Source: Candidatus Paralachnospira caecorum (GTDB taxonomy: Bacteria > Bacillota > Clostridia > Lachnospirales > Lachnospiraceae). Taken from it: a stretch of DNA of 64,000 nt. The stretch's first letter is position 1. Each line of letters starts with the position of its first letter. The notes under the pieces are model-generated. The model made no database searches. It saw only the letters and a program-made list of their open reading frames with translations, and had not been told where the DNA came from. The stretch lies in assembly GCA_904379015.1 (NCBI GenBank), contig CAJFHG010000003.1, positions 1 through 64,000 on the forward strand, read 5' to 3'. This document shows positions 36,548 through 44,939 of this stretch, piece after piece. The translations under genes were made by a program, and so were the position numbers.

Positions 36548-37921
36548 TTATCTGTTAACTACAAATGCTACTGTTACCGCCGTGGCCTGCCGGTTCTCCA
36601 CAAAGGCCCGGTGGAAGCCGCTCTGTCTGACGGTAAAGGTGTAGGCATAGGTACCATATCCGTTCACGCCCCAGAGCACGCCGCTGGGCTCATGGAGACC
36701 GGCCGTGGTGGCTGCTCCTTTGGGAACCGGACTGACTGTAATGGCTACCGTGTCTCCCTTGGAGGCGTAAAAGATCCCCGTCTCATAGAGCTCCCCGCCC
36801 GGTATGGTCCACTCATAGTAATTCAGTCCGCGGGCATTCAAATTCACCTCTGCTCCGGTATCCACCACCACCTGATCGGGATCCAGGGGCCTGGTAAATT
36901 CCACCAGTCCGTCATCTGCTCCCGGTACATTGGAGGTTTCCAGCACCTCTGTAGCCGCGTAGGCCCGGTTATAGAGCAGCTCCACGCCTCTTCCCGCCGC
37001 CAGGGACGTCAGAGAGGAAGCAAGGGTGAAGCAGATCATCAGCAGCAGGGCGGCCCATCTTTTCATCTCGTTCTGTTTTCTGTACTTTTTCATTCTTTTG
37101 ATCCTCCGTTCCAGCTTGTCAGCGCTGCTTTTCAGACGCATCGTGTTCCCGAATCCGCCGTTTTCCTTCCGGGAATTGTCGATCACCACGGAGAAATATT
37201 CCCCGATCCCCCAACTGGCGCCGTCGCCATAGCAGATCCGCAGATCGCACATGGCATCGCCCCAGATATCCAGTTCGGAAGACAGGATCCTCACAAAAGG
37301 ATTGAACCACTGGATCCGCAGGATCCAGGCGCACAGCTTCTTCAGGATCAGATCACCATGCCTGTAATGCAGCAGCTCATGTTTCAGAATCATCCTCAGA
37401 GCGCTTTCCGTATACGTTTTTTCAGGCAGAAGGATTACACAGCGGATAAAACCGGCGATCATGGGCATTTCCAGTCCCGGGCACACGCAGACCTCTATAT
37501 TCCGCCGGATCTGAAGCTCCGCCCGGATCGTCTCCGCGGTCCGCCGGATCCGCGCGCCGGAAGCAAAGCTCCGGCGCACCACTTTCCTGATCTTCACCTG
37601 GCCGCGCAGATACCGGATGACCTCTGCCAGAAATCCGCCGGACCAGACAAGAGCCCCGGCCTGCATTCCGTTCACGAACACCGGCGTGCTCCGGAACAGG
37701 ATCCCCGTCTTGGTATTTCCGAACAGTCCCGTGCGGAAGGCCAGATAAAGAAACACCACCGGCACCAGATAAAAACAGATCGTCACGTTCAGCATGCCTT
37801 TGATGACCCGGATCTTCCCGGATTTCTCCAGGACCGCGCTGACCGCCTTCCACATACCAAACACGATCGTTCCTGTCATAGTGGTCAGGACGACCATCAT
37901 AAACGCGCTAATCAAGGTCAT
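36548..37921 (-). CDS. M56-family (BlaR1-like) membrane metallopeptidase
   Basis: 457 residues. Four or five N-terminal membrane segments surround the zinc-protease motif HELLHYRHGD near residue 180, with the third ligand in the following DIWGDAMCD region. Instead of BlaR1's penicillin-binding sensor domain, the C-terminal 150 residues after another membrane segment (about 295-315) form a small beta-rich extracellular domain ending AVTVAFVVNR. It would sense a signal outside and cleave the partner repressor. Overlaps the repressor gene by 14 bases. Confidence 0.85.
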   Translation of the reverse strand: MTLISAFMMVVLTTMTGTIVFGMWKAVSAVLEKSGKIRVIKGMLNVTICFYLVPVVFLYLAFRTGLFGNTKTGILFRSTPVFVNGMQAGALVWSGGFLAEVIRYLRGQVKIRKVVRRSFASGARIRRTAETIRAELQIRRNIEVCVCPGLEMPMIAGFIRCVILLPEKTYTESALRMILKHELLHYRHGDLILKKLCAWILRIQWFNPFVRILSSELDIWGDAMCDLRICYGDGASWGIGEYFSVVIDNSRKENGGFGNTMRLKSSADKLERRIKRMKKYRKQNEMKRWAALLLMICFTLASSLTSLAAGRGVELLYNRAYAATEVLETSNVPGADDGLVEFTRPLDPDQVVVDTGAEVNLNARGLNYYEWTIPGGELYETGIFYASKGDTVAITVSPVPKGAATTAGLHEPSGVLWGVNGYGTYAYTFTVRQSGFHRAFVENRQATAVTVAFVVNR

Positions 37922-38291
37922 TTAACAGTTTTTTCAGCTTCTCGATCTCCTGATCTGTCAGCTTCTCCTTCTCGCTCAGCCCCATTATGGCATAGTCCAC
38001 TGTGCTCTCTCCCCAGAAATCGGCCCAGAACCGCATCTGCTTCTTCATATAGCTTGTCTTGTCGATCAGTGGCCTGTAGACCTTATAATAATGGTCCGGC
38101 TTGGTGATCTCCAGATACCCCTTCTTTTCGAGCTTATTCAGGTATCCTCCCACCGCCTGGGATGTCAGCCTTTCTCCGTACAGCTCCTGGAGCTTTTTCA
38201 ATATCTGCGCAGTGGTCGCCTCCGGTCCGATCTCCCACAGCGCCTTCATCAGCCTGAGTTCTCCATCTGTCAAATCGCTCTTAAACTTCAT
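37908..38291 (-). CDS. BlaI/MecI/CopY-family repressor
   Basis: 127 residues. Winged-helix domain in the first 70 residues (LTDGELRLMKALWEIGPEATT, then TSQAVGGYLNKLEKKGYLE) and a helical dimerisation tail. Represses until cleaved by the membrane peptidase encoded next. AAGGAGC site; ends in TAG within the peptidase gene. Its own promoter is overlapped by an inverted repeat, which suggests autoregulation. Confidence 0.92.
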   Translation of the reverse strand: MKFKSDLTDGELRLMKALWEIGPEATTAQILKKLQELYGERLTSQAVGGYLNKLEKKGYLEITKPDHYYKVYRPLIDKTSYMKKQMRFWADFWGESTVDYAIMGLSEKEKLTDQEIEKLKKLLNDLD

Positions 38292-38303
38292 ACCTGCTCC
38301 TTA

Positions 38304-38364
38304 TACTGATATCACATTGCCGCGCTTCCAAAGTAAGTATATCAGTAATCGGATTTTGATTCAA
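38304..38364 (-). promoter_or_regulatory. Promoter and candidate operator of the BlaI-like/M56 pair
   Basis: On the minus strand: -35 TTGAAT (38359-38364), 17-base spacer, -10 TATACT (38336-38341). A nine-base inverted repeat, TACTGATAT (38304-38312) and ATATCAGTA (38339-38347), has one arm on the -10 element and the other just before the ribosome site. Likely repressor-binding half-sites. Confidence 0.65.
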
Positions 38365-38540
38365 TACTGCCTCTGATCACCTCCAATTTTCATTGCGGAA
38401 TCCACTTGTGCGACAATTTTCCTGTTCCCTCCTTTCTTAAGCTCTTAATTTTAAGTTCTTAATATGAAGATATCATATTTTCCAGTTTTAGGCAAGACTA
38501 TCCCTCAGAATTCTTTCGCTGTTTTTGCTCACAATATGAC

Positions 38541-38570
38541 TTTACGTCCCCTTGACAGACAGGCTATAAT
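38541..38570 (+). promoter_or_regulatory. Probable promoter of the small zinc-ribbon gene
   Basis: TTTACG (38541-38546), 18-base spacer, exact TATAAT (38565-38570). The remainder of 38365-38621 is A/T-rich with nothing else recognised. Confidence 0.55.
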
Positions 38571-38621
38571 AGAAGAAGGATAAAATTTACAGTTCTCAGA
38601 ACATCAAAGGAGGTGCAGAAG

Positions 38622-38816
38622 ATGTCTGCAATTGACGGATGTGAAGCAAAATACAGGACTCCGGTGCCGGAGGACCGGATCTGCCCGAAGTGCGGAAAGC
38701 CCATCGAAGTGTTTACGGTCCGCGGAAGGGTAACAGAAGACGCGGAATGCGAATGCGGCTACGTGATCAAAGCAGACGATCCGGATTCCACCATGGTGGA
38801 GAAAAAAGAAGACTGA
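38622..38816 (+). CDS. Small zinc-ribbon protein of unknown function
   Basis: 64 residues from ATG 38622, chosen because AAAGGAGGT lies seven bases upstream (an ATG three codons earlier is inside that site). Two cysteine pairs, ICPKCGKP and ECECGYVI, would bind one zinc ion. The acidic C-terminal tail ends EKKED. It is monocistronic, with its own promoter and terminator. I do not recognise a function; it could be a nucleic-acid- or protein-binding accessory factor. Confidence 0.75.
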   Translation: MSAIDGCEAKYRTPVPEDRICPKCGKPIEVFTVRGRVTEDAECECGYVIKADDPDSTMVEKKED

Positions 38817-38852
38817 TGCCCGGACCGGCACAGCCGCCCTTAAAAAAAGCGA

Positions 38853-38895
38853 AGCCCGAAGAAGACCGCTCAGGTACCTTCTTCGGGCTCTTTTT
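38853..38895 (+). terminator. Terminator after the zinc-ribbon gene
   Basis: AGCCCGAAGAAG and CTTCTTCGGGCT form a perfect 12-base stem with a 13-base loop, followed by CTTTTT. Its proximity to the convergent EF-G-like stop suggests it may serve both. Confidence 0.92.
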
Positions 38896-38913
38896 ATACA
38901 CTGTTTTACTGTT

Positions 38914-40995
38914 TTATTCTTCTGCCGCTCTCGCCGCGATTTCCTTCGCCTGCACATCGCTGGGCGCCTGCTCGTAACGGGCGAACTCATACTCGAACTC
39001 GCCGATGCCGCCTGTCATGGAGCGCAGATCTGTGGAATATCCGATCAGCTCTGACATGGGCACATCTGCCTCAATGATCTGATTGCCTTTATGATCCGGA
39101 TTCATTCCCAGTACACGGCCTCTTCTCTTATTGAGATCTCCCATGATATCTCCGGTAAATTTGTCGGGAACCGTCACCTTCAGGGAAGCGATGGGCTCCA
39201 GGAGCACCGGTTTCGCCTCCGGCTCCGCAAAGGCCTTCTTCACCGCCAGGATCGTAGCCATCTTGAATGCCATTTCAGAGGAGTCCACTGCATGGTAAGA
39301 ACCGAATACCAGAGTCGCCTTGAGACCCACCACCGGATAGCCGGCCAGCGGCCCCTTCAGCACAGATTCCTGAATCCCCTTTTCCACCGCGGGGAAATAG
39401 TTTTTCGGAACGACGCCGCCCACGATCTTTTCCTCAAATACATAGGGCTTCTCCAGATCGCCTGAGGGTTCAAATTCAATCACAACATCACCGTACTGGC
39501 CATGGCCGCCGGACTGCTTTTTATGCTTGCCCTGTACTTTTACTTTGCCCCTGATCGTCTCGCGGAACGCGATCTTCGGTCTGGAAAGCTCCACCTCAAC
39601 CTTATAGCGTCCGAGCAGCTTGCTCACAACCACTTCCAGCTGCTGGTCTCCGATGCCGTACAGCAGAGACTGGCGGTTTTCTTTATCGTTCACGGCCTTC
39701 AGCGTCAGGTCTTCCTCCATCAGCTTCGCCAGAGAGCCCGCGATCTTATCCTCGTCGCCTTTATTTTTCGCCTTATAGGCCATGTAAGTATAGGGCTTGG
39801 AAATCTCCGGTCTGTCATAGATCACGGGAACCGCTTTCGTGGAAAGCGTATCTCCGGTCGTCGTCACAGTCAGCTTGGGGATCGCGCCGATATCGCCGCT
39901 CCGCAGCGCCTGCACCTCGATCGCCTCTTTGCCCCGCATCACATACAGCTTGGAAACCTTTTCCTCTGTCTCCTTGCACGCGTTGTAAAGAACAGAATCG
40001 GGACGGAGCACGCCGGAGCATACCTTCACATAAGAATATTTTCCGATGAAGGGATCGACCAGGGTCTTCCAGACCTTCACGCTGAGAGGATTCGCGTCCT
40101 GATAATTGCCCTCGAAAATGTCCTCCGTAGCGGCGTTTGTCCCCGCGATCTCCAGCTTCTCGGGAGATACAAAATATTTCTCGATCGCCTGCAGCAGCAT
40201 GGTGGTTCCCTGTCCGTTGATGCCGGCGCCGATCAGCACAGGCACGATGGATCCGTCCATTACATGCTGGCGCAGGGCAATGGAAATCTCATCATAGGTA
40301 AATTCCTCGCCCGCGAAATAGCGGTCCATATATTCCTCGCTGGTCTCCGCCACTGCCTCCAGAAGGGCCTCGCGGCAGAGTTCCAGATTCTTCATGGAAT
40401 AATCGGGGATCTCGCACTCCTCATAATCACTGAGGCTCAAAAATCTCCTGCCCTTCATCTTTACCACATTGACAAAGCCCATAAACCGCTCGTTCTCGCG
40501 GATGGGAAGATGGAAGGGCGCGATCTTCTTCCCGTAAAGCCCCTGCAGGTCCTCGATGACCTGACGGTAGCTGGCATTGTCATCATCCATATTGGTAACA
40601 AAGATAATCCTGGGCAGACTGTATTTCTCACAGAAATTCCATGCCTTCTGTGTGCCGACTTCCACGCCGGATTTCGCATTTATCACAATAATCGCCGCAT
40701 CTGCAACGCTCAAAGCCTCTTCCACTTCTCCTACAAAGTCAAAATAACCGGGAGTATCCAGAAAATTGATCTTGACCCCTTCCCACATAATGGGTACAAC
40801 TGCCGTAGAAATTGAAAAAAGACGTTTTGTTTCTTCTTTATCAAAATCGCTGATGGTATTTCCATCCGTAATTTTCCCCTGACGCGTCGTAATTCCTGTC
40901 ACATGAGCCATCGCTTCAACCAGAGTGGTCTTGCCCGCGCCTCCATGTCCCAACAATACAACGTTGCGGATTCTTTCCGATTCAAAAACGTTCAT
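38914..40995 (-). CDS. Elongation factor G paralogue (EF-G2-like)
   Basis: 693 residues from ATG 40995 (MNVFESERIRNVVLLGHGGA), chosen because GGGAGGAAG precedes it. G-domain motifs: GHGGAGKTT, LDTPGYFDF and, in place of the usual NKMD, TNMDDDNA. Domains II-V of EF-G follow, with the domain IV loop region KKSGGHGQYGDVVIEF. A second-type EF-G is found in many clostridia beside the canonical fusA; roles in ribosome recycling or stress have been proposed for some, but this one's role is not known. Monocistronic with a strong promoter. Confidence 0.88.
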   Translation of the reverse strand: MNVFESERIRNVVLLGHGGAGKTTLVEAMAHVTGITTRQGKITDGNTISDFDKEETKRLFSISTAVVPIMWEGVKINFLDTPGYFDFVGEVEEALSVADAAIIVINAKSGVEVGTQKAWNFCEKYSLPRIIFVTNMDDDNASYRQVIEDLQGLYGKKIAPFHLPIRENERFMGFVNVVKMKGRRFLSLSDYEECEIPDYSMKNLELCREALLEAVAETSEEYMDRYFAGEEFTYDEISIALRQHVMDGSIVPVLIGAGINGQGTTMLLQAIEKYFVSPEKLEIAGTNAATEDIFEGNYQDANPLSVKVWKTLVDPFIGKYSYVKVCSGVLRPDSVLYNACKETEEKVSKLYVMRGKEAIEVQALRSGDIGAIPKLTVTTTGDTLSTKAVPVIYDRPEISKPYTYMAYKAKNKGDEDKIAGSLAKLMEEDLTLKAVNDKENRQSLLYGIGDQQLEVVVSKLLGRYKVEVELSRPKIAFRETIRGKVKVQGKHKKQSGGHGQYGDVVIEFEPSGDLEKPYVFEEKIVGGVVPKNYFPAVEKGIQESVLKGPLAGYPVVGLKATLVFGSYHAVDSSEMAFKMATILAVKKAFAEPEAKPVLLEPIASLKVTVPDKFTGDIMGDLNKRRGRVLGMNPDHKGNQIIEADVPMSELIGYSTDLRSMTGGIGEFEYEFARYEQAPSDVQAKEIAARAAEE

Positions 40996-41123
40996 AAGAT
41001 ACTTCCTCCCTTTTTCAGTATTAGTCCCCACGCTGCCCGCACCGAACTCACATCAGCGTTTACTGACATCTGCCAGCATGGACAGACAAGATGTCAAAAT
41101 ATTTCTTTCGACAGGCTAGTTAT

Positions 41124-41152
41124 ATTGTACTAAAAAAATTTGAAAATAGCAA
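41124..41152 (-). promoter_or_regulatory. Promoter of the EF-G paralogue
   Basis: Minus strand: TTGCTA (41147-41152), 17-base spacer, TACAAT (41124-41129). The leader from about 41117 to 40996 is about 120 bases with no obvious terminator. Confidence 0.75.
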
Positions 41153-41211
41153 CAAAAATATCAAATTTGTATAAATCGCTTTAGTACGTAACGCATTAAC
41201 GTGCAGAAGTG

Positions 41212-41240
41212 TTGACAAAGCCGCCCAACTGAACTAAAAT
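41212..41240 (+). promoter_or_regulatory. Promoter of tyrA-aroA
   Basis: TTGACA (41212-41217), 17-base spacer, TAAAAT (41235-41240). The start codon is 75 bases downstream; no attenuator was seen. Confidence 0.8.
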
Positions 41241-41315
41241 ACCCATGATAAGAAGCCGCGGCGGAGGGCCGGTGGATCTGCCGCCGCCGCAAAAAACATC
41301 TGGAAAGGATCTGTT

Positions 41316-42413
41316 ATGAAGCACCTGACATTTGGCTTTATCGGGCTCGGCCTCATCGGAGGTTCCCTCGCCAAGGGATTGAAAAGAGCGGATAAAAATC
41401 ACCATATCATGGCCTTCGCCCGTCACCGTTCCACGCTGGAATCTGCTTTGAAGGACGGCGTGATCGACGAGGCCCTGGAGGGCATCGATGAAAATCTGCG
41501 CCGCTGCGACTATATTTTTCTGTGCACGCCGGTTTCCTTCAACGAAGCCTATCTTTCAGCTGTCCGTCCCTATCTGAGGGAAGACGCCATTCTCACCGAC
41601 GTGGGCAGCGTCAAGACCAATATCCATGAAGCCGTGGAGAAGCTGGGCATGGAAGCCAATTTCATCGGCGGACATCCCATGGCCGGATCAGAAAAAAGCG
41701 GATATCAGTATTCCACCGACCATCTTGTAGAAAACGCCTATTATATCATTACCCCGACTTCCCAGTCCCCGGCAGAAAAGGTGGAAGAATTCCGGCAGAT
41801 TGCCCTTTCTCTGTCGGCTCTGCCTCTGGTGCTTGATTACAGGCAGCACGACTACATCGTGGCCGGCATCAGCCATCTGCCCCATCTGATCGCGTCCAGC
41901 CTGGTCAATCTGATCCGGGACAAGGACACGCCGGCTCAGACCATGAAGCTGGTGGCTGCCGGAGGATTCAAGGATATCACAAGGATCGCCTCCTCCTCCC
42001 CCGTCATGTGGCAGCAGGTATGCGCGACCAACCGGGACAACATCCAGTCGATCCTCGGCGATTATATCCAGTCCCTGGAACGGATCCGGACTTCCCTGCA
42101 GGAGGAGGACGACCAGGCTATCTATGACCTGTTCGACACCTCAAGAGAATACCGGAATTCCATTCCCGACCGCTCCGCCGGACCGATCAAAAAAGAATTT
42201 GCCCTGTACTGCGATATTGTGGACGAATCCGGAGCCATTGCCACCATCGCCACGATTCTGGCCACCCACCAGATCAGCATCAAAAATATCGGCATCATCC
42301 ACAACCGCGAATTTGAGGAAGGCGTTCTGAAAATTGAGTTTTACAGCGAAGAAACCTCTGAGCAGGCCGCCGGGCTCCTGACCCAGTGCCGCTATACGGT
42401 CTACCGCAAATAA
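41316..42413 (+). CDS. tyrA: Prephenate dehydrogenase with C-terminal ACT domain
   Basis: 365 residues. NAD-binding GLGLIGGSLAKGLK at the N terminus; substrate-side motifs GGHPMAGSEKSGY and GISHLPHLIA with the catalytic histidine. Residues from about 295 form an ACT domain (SGAIATIATILATHQISIKN), which usually gives tyrosine feedback inhibition. Converts prephenate to 4-hydroxyphenylpyruvate. AAAGGATC site; aroA follows after 55 bases, forming a short aromatic amino-acid operon. Confidence 0.93.
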   Translation: MKHLTFGFIGLGLIGGSLAKGLKRADKNHHIMAFARHRSTLESALKDGVIDEALEGIDENLRRCDYIFLCTPVSFNEAYLSAVRPYLREDAILTDVGSVKTNIHEAVEKLGMEANFIGGHPMAGSEKSGYQYSTDHLVENAYYIITPTSQSPAEKVEEFRQIALSLSALPLVLDYRQHDYIVAGISHLPHLIASSLVNLIRDKDTPAQTMKLVAAGGFKDITRIASSSPVMWQQVCATNRDNIQSILGDYIQSLERIRTSLQEEDDQAIYDLFDTSREYRNSIPDRSAGPIKKEFALYCDIVDESGAIATIATILATHQISIKNIGIIHNREFEEGVLKIEFYSEETSEQAAGLLTQCRYTVYRK

Positions 42414-42468
42414 ACCCCTTCCGCGAAGAATGCCCCACCGCATATTACCATGATAAGGATCGAATCAT

Positions 42469-43740
42469 ATGAATATTACACCATTAAAGGGAGAAATCAC
42501 CGTTCCCGGTGACAAATCCATCTCTCACAGGAGCATTATGTTTGGTTCCCTGGCGAAGGGAACGACCCGGGTCACCCATTTTCTGGAGGGAGCGGACTGT
42601 CTGTCTACCATTGACTGCTTCCGCTCCATGGGTGTTTCGATTGAAAAAAATGAACATGAGGTACTGATCCATGGAAAGGGTCTGCACGGCCTGAAAGCGC
42701 CGCAGACAATCCTGGACTGCGGAAACAGCGGCACGACCATGCGGCTTTTGTCCGGCATTCTCGCTGCCCAGCCCTTTTCCTCTGAACTGACCGGCGACGC
42801 TTCCATCCGGAAGCGTCCCATGAAGCGGATCATGACCCCGCTCTCCCTCATGGGCGCCGATATCGAAAGCAGGGATGGAACCGGCTGCGCGCCGCTGAAG
42901 ATCCGGGGAAAACGCCTGCAGGGGATCCGCTACGACTCTCCCGTCGCCTCTGCTCAGGTGAAATCCGCCGTGCTTCTGGCCGGTCTCTTCGCCGATGGCG
43001 TCACCAGCGTGACCGAGCCCTATGTATCCCGAAATCACACGGAACTCATGCTCCGGGGCTTCGGCGCCCGCATCGCCTCGGAGGGCACAACCGCCAGCGT
43101 GTTCCCCGCGGAGGAACTGTTTGCCCAGGAGATTTCCGTACCGGGAGACATTTCCTCGGCCGCCTATTTCCTGACAGCCGCTCTCCTGATCCCGGGCTCC
43201 TCCCTGCTGCTGAAAAACGTGGGCGTCAATCCCACCCGCGACGGGATCCTCCGGGTCTTCCGGAACATGGGCGCCGACATCACTCTGATGGATCAGAGAG
43301 ACTGCTCCGGCGAACCTGCGGCGGACATCCTGGTCAGAGCCGGCAGCCTTCACGGAACGGAAATCGGCGGAGCCGTGATTCCCGCCCTGATCGACGAACT
43401 GCCTGTGATCGCCGTCGCGGCCTGCTTCGCCGAGGGCACCACCGTCATCCGGGACGCGGCGGAATTAAAAGTCAAAGAATCCAACCGGATCGCCGTTATG
43501 ACAGAAGGCCTCACGGCCATGGGCGCGGACGTTGAAGAAACCGAAGACGGAATGATCATACACGGCGGCCGTCCTCTGCATCACGCCGTCATCGACAGCA
43601 GGCTGGATCACAGGATCGCCATGAGCTTTTCCGTCGCCGGCCTGATCTGCGGAGATATGCCGGAGATCAGGGGACGCGAATGTGTCCGCATCTCCTATCC
43701 GGAATTTTACGCGGATCTGGACAGACTGATGCGGAGATAA
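42469..43740 (+). CDS. aroA: 3-phosphoshikimate 1-carboxyvinyltransferase (EPSP synthase)
   Basis: 423 residues, full length. PGDKSISHRSIMFGSLA at the N terminus binds shikimate phosphate; DCGNSGTTMRLLSGIL, SAQVKSAVLLAGLFA, KVKESNRI and LDHRIAMSF are all present. Joins PEP to shikimate-3-phosphate in the chorismate pathway. The pattern around the PEP loop is that of class II enzymes. Follows tyrA in the same direction. Confidence 0.96.
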   Translation: MNITPLKGEITVPGDKSISHRSIMFGSLAKGTTRVTHFLEGADCLSTIDCFRSMGVSIEKNEHEVLIHGKGLHGLKAPQTILDCGNSGTTMRLLSGILAAQPFSSELTGDASIRKRPMKRIMTPLSLMGADIESRDGTGCAPLKIRGKRLQGIRYDSPVASAQVKSAVLLAGLFADGVTSVTEPYVSRNHTELMLRGFGARIASEGTTASVFPAEELFAQEISVPGDISSAAYFLTAALLIPGSSLLLKNVGVNPTRDGILRVFRNMGADITLMDQRDCSGEPAADILVRAGSLHGTEIGGAVIPALIDELPVIAVAACFAEGTTVIRDAAELKVKESNRIAVMTEGLTAMGADVEETEDGMIIHGGRPLHHAVIDSRLDHRIAMSFSVAGLICGDMPEIRGRECVRISYPEFYADLDRLMRR

Positions 43741-43747
43741 GAGCTTT

Positions 43748-44935
43748 CTACAGAAGATGCCGGAAGGGCATGATCAGAATCCTCAGGATCTGGTAAAAAA
43801 ACCGCTTTCCGGCAGAAAGCTCCCGATCCGGATAATCTTCGCCCCGGACGGCAGTCCCGTCCGGGCGGACATGCCGGCTCTGATCCATCAGCTCTCCGGC
43901 CTGCTCCCTCAACTCCCGGTTCAGCTCAGGAGAATCGATCACCAGCATCATTTCCGTATCCAGATACGTACTTCTCATATCATAATTGTAGGACCCGACC
44001 GCGCTCAGCCTGTCGTCTACCAGAATCGTTTTCGTATGCAGCGAATGGTCCGCGATGCATTCGTACATTTCCGCTCCCGTCTCCAGAAGCTCTTCTTTTT
44101 CATTCACATAATCAATGCAGCCAAAGGGATTGGCGCCGCTCTCTATGGCGTTGATCAGGATCTGCACCCTTGTTCCGGAAGCAGACAGTTCTGAAAGTCC
44201 CCTGTACATATCTCTGCTGCAGATCACGTAAGGCGTCTGGATGATCACATCTTCCCCCTGCTCCATCAGCTGCTGCATCACTGCCCAGAGCACAGGCTCT
44301 TTATTGCCCGGATTGACCGGATTTGTGCACAGAGTCACCTTTCCCGCCGCCATCGTCTCCGTTTCCCAGTCAGTCTGCGCAAAGGCTTCCGGATAATGGA
44401 CAGCGGTCACTTCTTCATAATGGCTCCGCAGACTGCCGGCCGCCTTCAGGCGATCCTCATTCACGCCGCGCCGGAACGGCCTGCAGCAGGACAGTTCCCA
44501 CACCGACTGAAAATAATCCTTCAGCTGCTTCAGGGAATGATCCTCCCCTTCTTCCGTCTCGTATACCAGAATATCCCGGTCTATATTTTTGGAATCCGTA
44601 TAATCTCCCAGAAACAGGTCATTGGTATTCCGTCCGCCCATGATATAAACAAAATCATCGGCGATCAGATATTTGTCATGCATCCGGTAGTTCAGCTTCC
44701 AGGGAAGCAGAAGATTGACGGGATTGTAAAACCGGATCTCCACATTGGGACTGGAAGCCAGTGCCTCTTCATTGTCATCCAGGCACAGGATCCGCTCGCC
44801 CTCCGGCTGTTCTGAGGTAAAGGACTGCCTCCCCTGTTCTCCGGCTTTCCGGTGTCTCAGCGGAGGCAGCACCACTCCCAGTATGATGTACAAAAGAAAC
44901 AAAATCACAATCGTTAAAATTACTTTTTTATGCAT
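43748..44935 (-). CDS. Phospholipase D-family protein with apparent internal deletion
   Basis: 395 residues with an N-terminal membrane anchor (VILTIVILFLLYIILGVVL). Both HKD motifs remain: HDKYLIADDFVYIMGGRN near residue 105 and HTKTILVDDRLSAVGSYN near 300. In relatives I know, about 55-65 residues (first strand and helix of the first PLD lobe) separate the DDNEEAL stretch from the xxPNVEIRFYN stretch; here they are joined directly at about residue 60. Frame is kept, but the fold of lobe 1 is probably compromised. Normal role would be phosphatidyl transfer or hydrolysis at the membrane. Confidence 0.75.
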   Translation of the reverse strand: MHKKVILTIVILFLLYIILGVVLPPLRHRKAGEQGRQSFTSEQPEGERILCLDDNEEALASSPNVEIRFYNPVNLLLPWKLNYRMHDKYLIADDFVYIMGGRNTNDLFLGDYTDSKNIDRDILVYETEEGEDHSLKQLKDYFQSVWELSCCRPFRRGVNEDRLKAAGSLRSHYEEVTAVHYPEAFAQTDWETETMAAGKVTLCTNPVNPGNKEPVLWAVMQQLMEQGEDVIIQTPYVICSRDMYRGLSELSASGTRVQILINAIESGANPFGCIDYVNEKEELLETGAEMYECIADHSLHTKTILVDDRLSAVGSYNYDMRSTYLDTEMMLVIDSPELNRELREQAGELMDQSRHVRPDGTAVRGEDYPDRELSAGKRFFYQILRILIMPFRHLL

Positions 44936-44939
44936 AGAT

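Noticed and set aside
36065..38107. 680-codon plus-strand open frame
   Set aside because: Antisense to the Spo0A_C, M56 and BlaI-like genes; low-complexity His/Arg/Pro-rich translation.
38552..38570. TTGACA followed by TATAAT as a promoter
   Set aside because: Only seven bases separate them; a TTTACG with 18-base spacing to the same TATAAT is more plausible.
39502..40815. 437-codon plus-strand open frame
   Set aside because: Antisense to the EF-G paralogue; no motifs.
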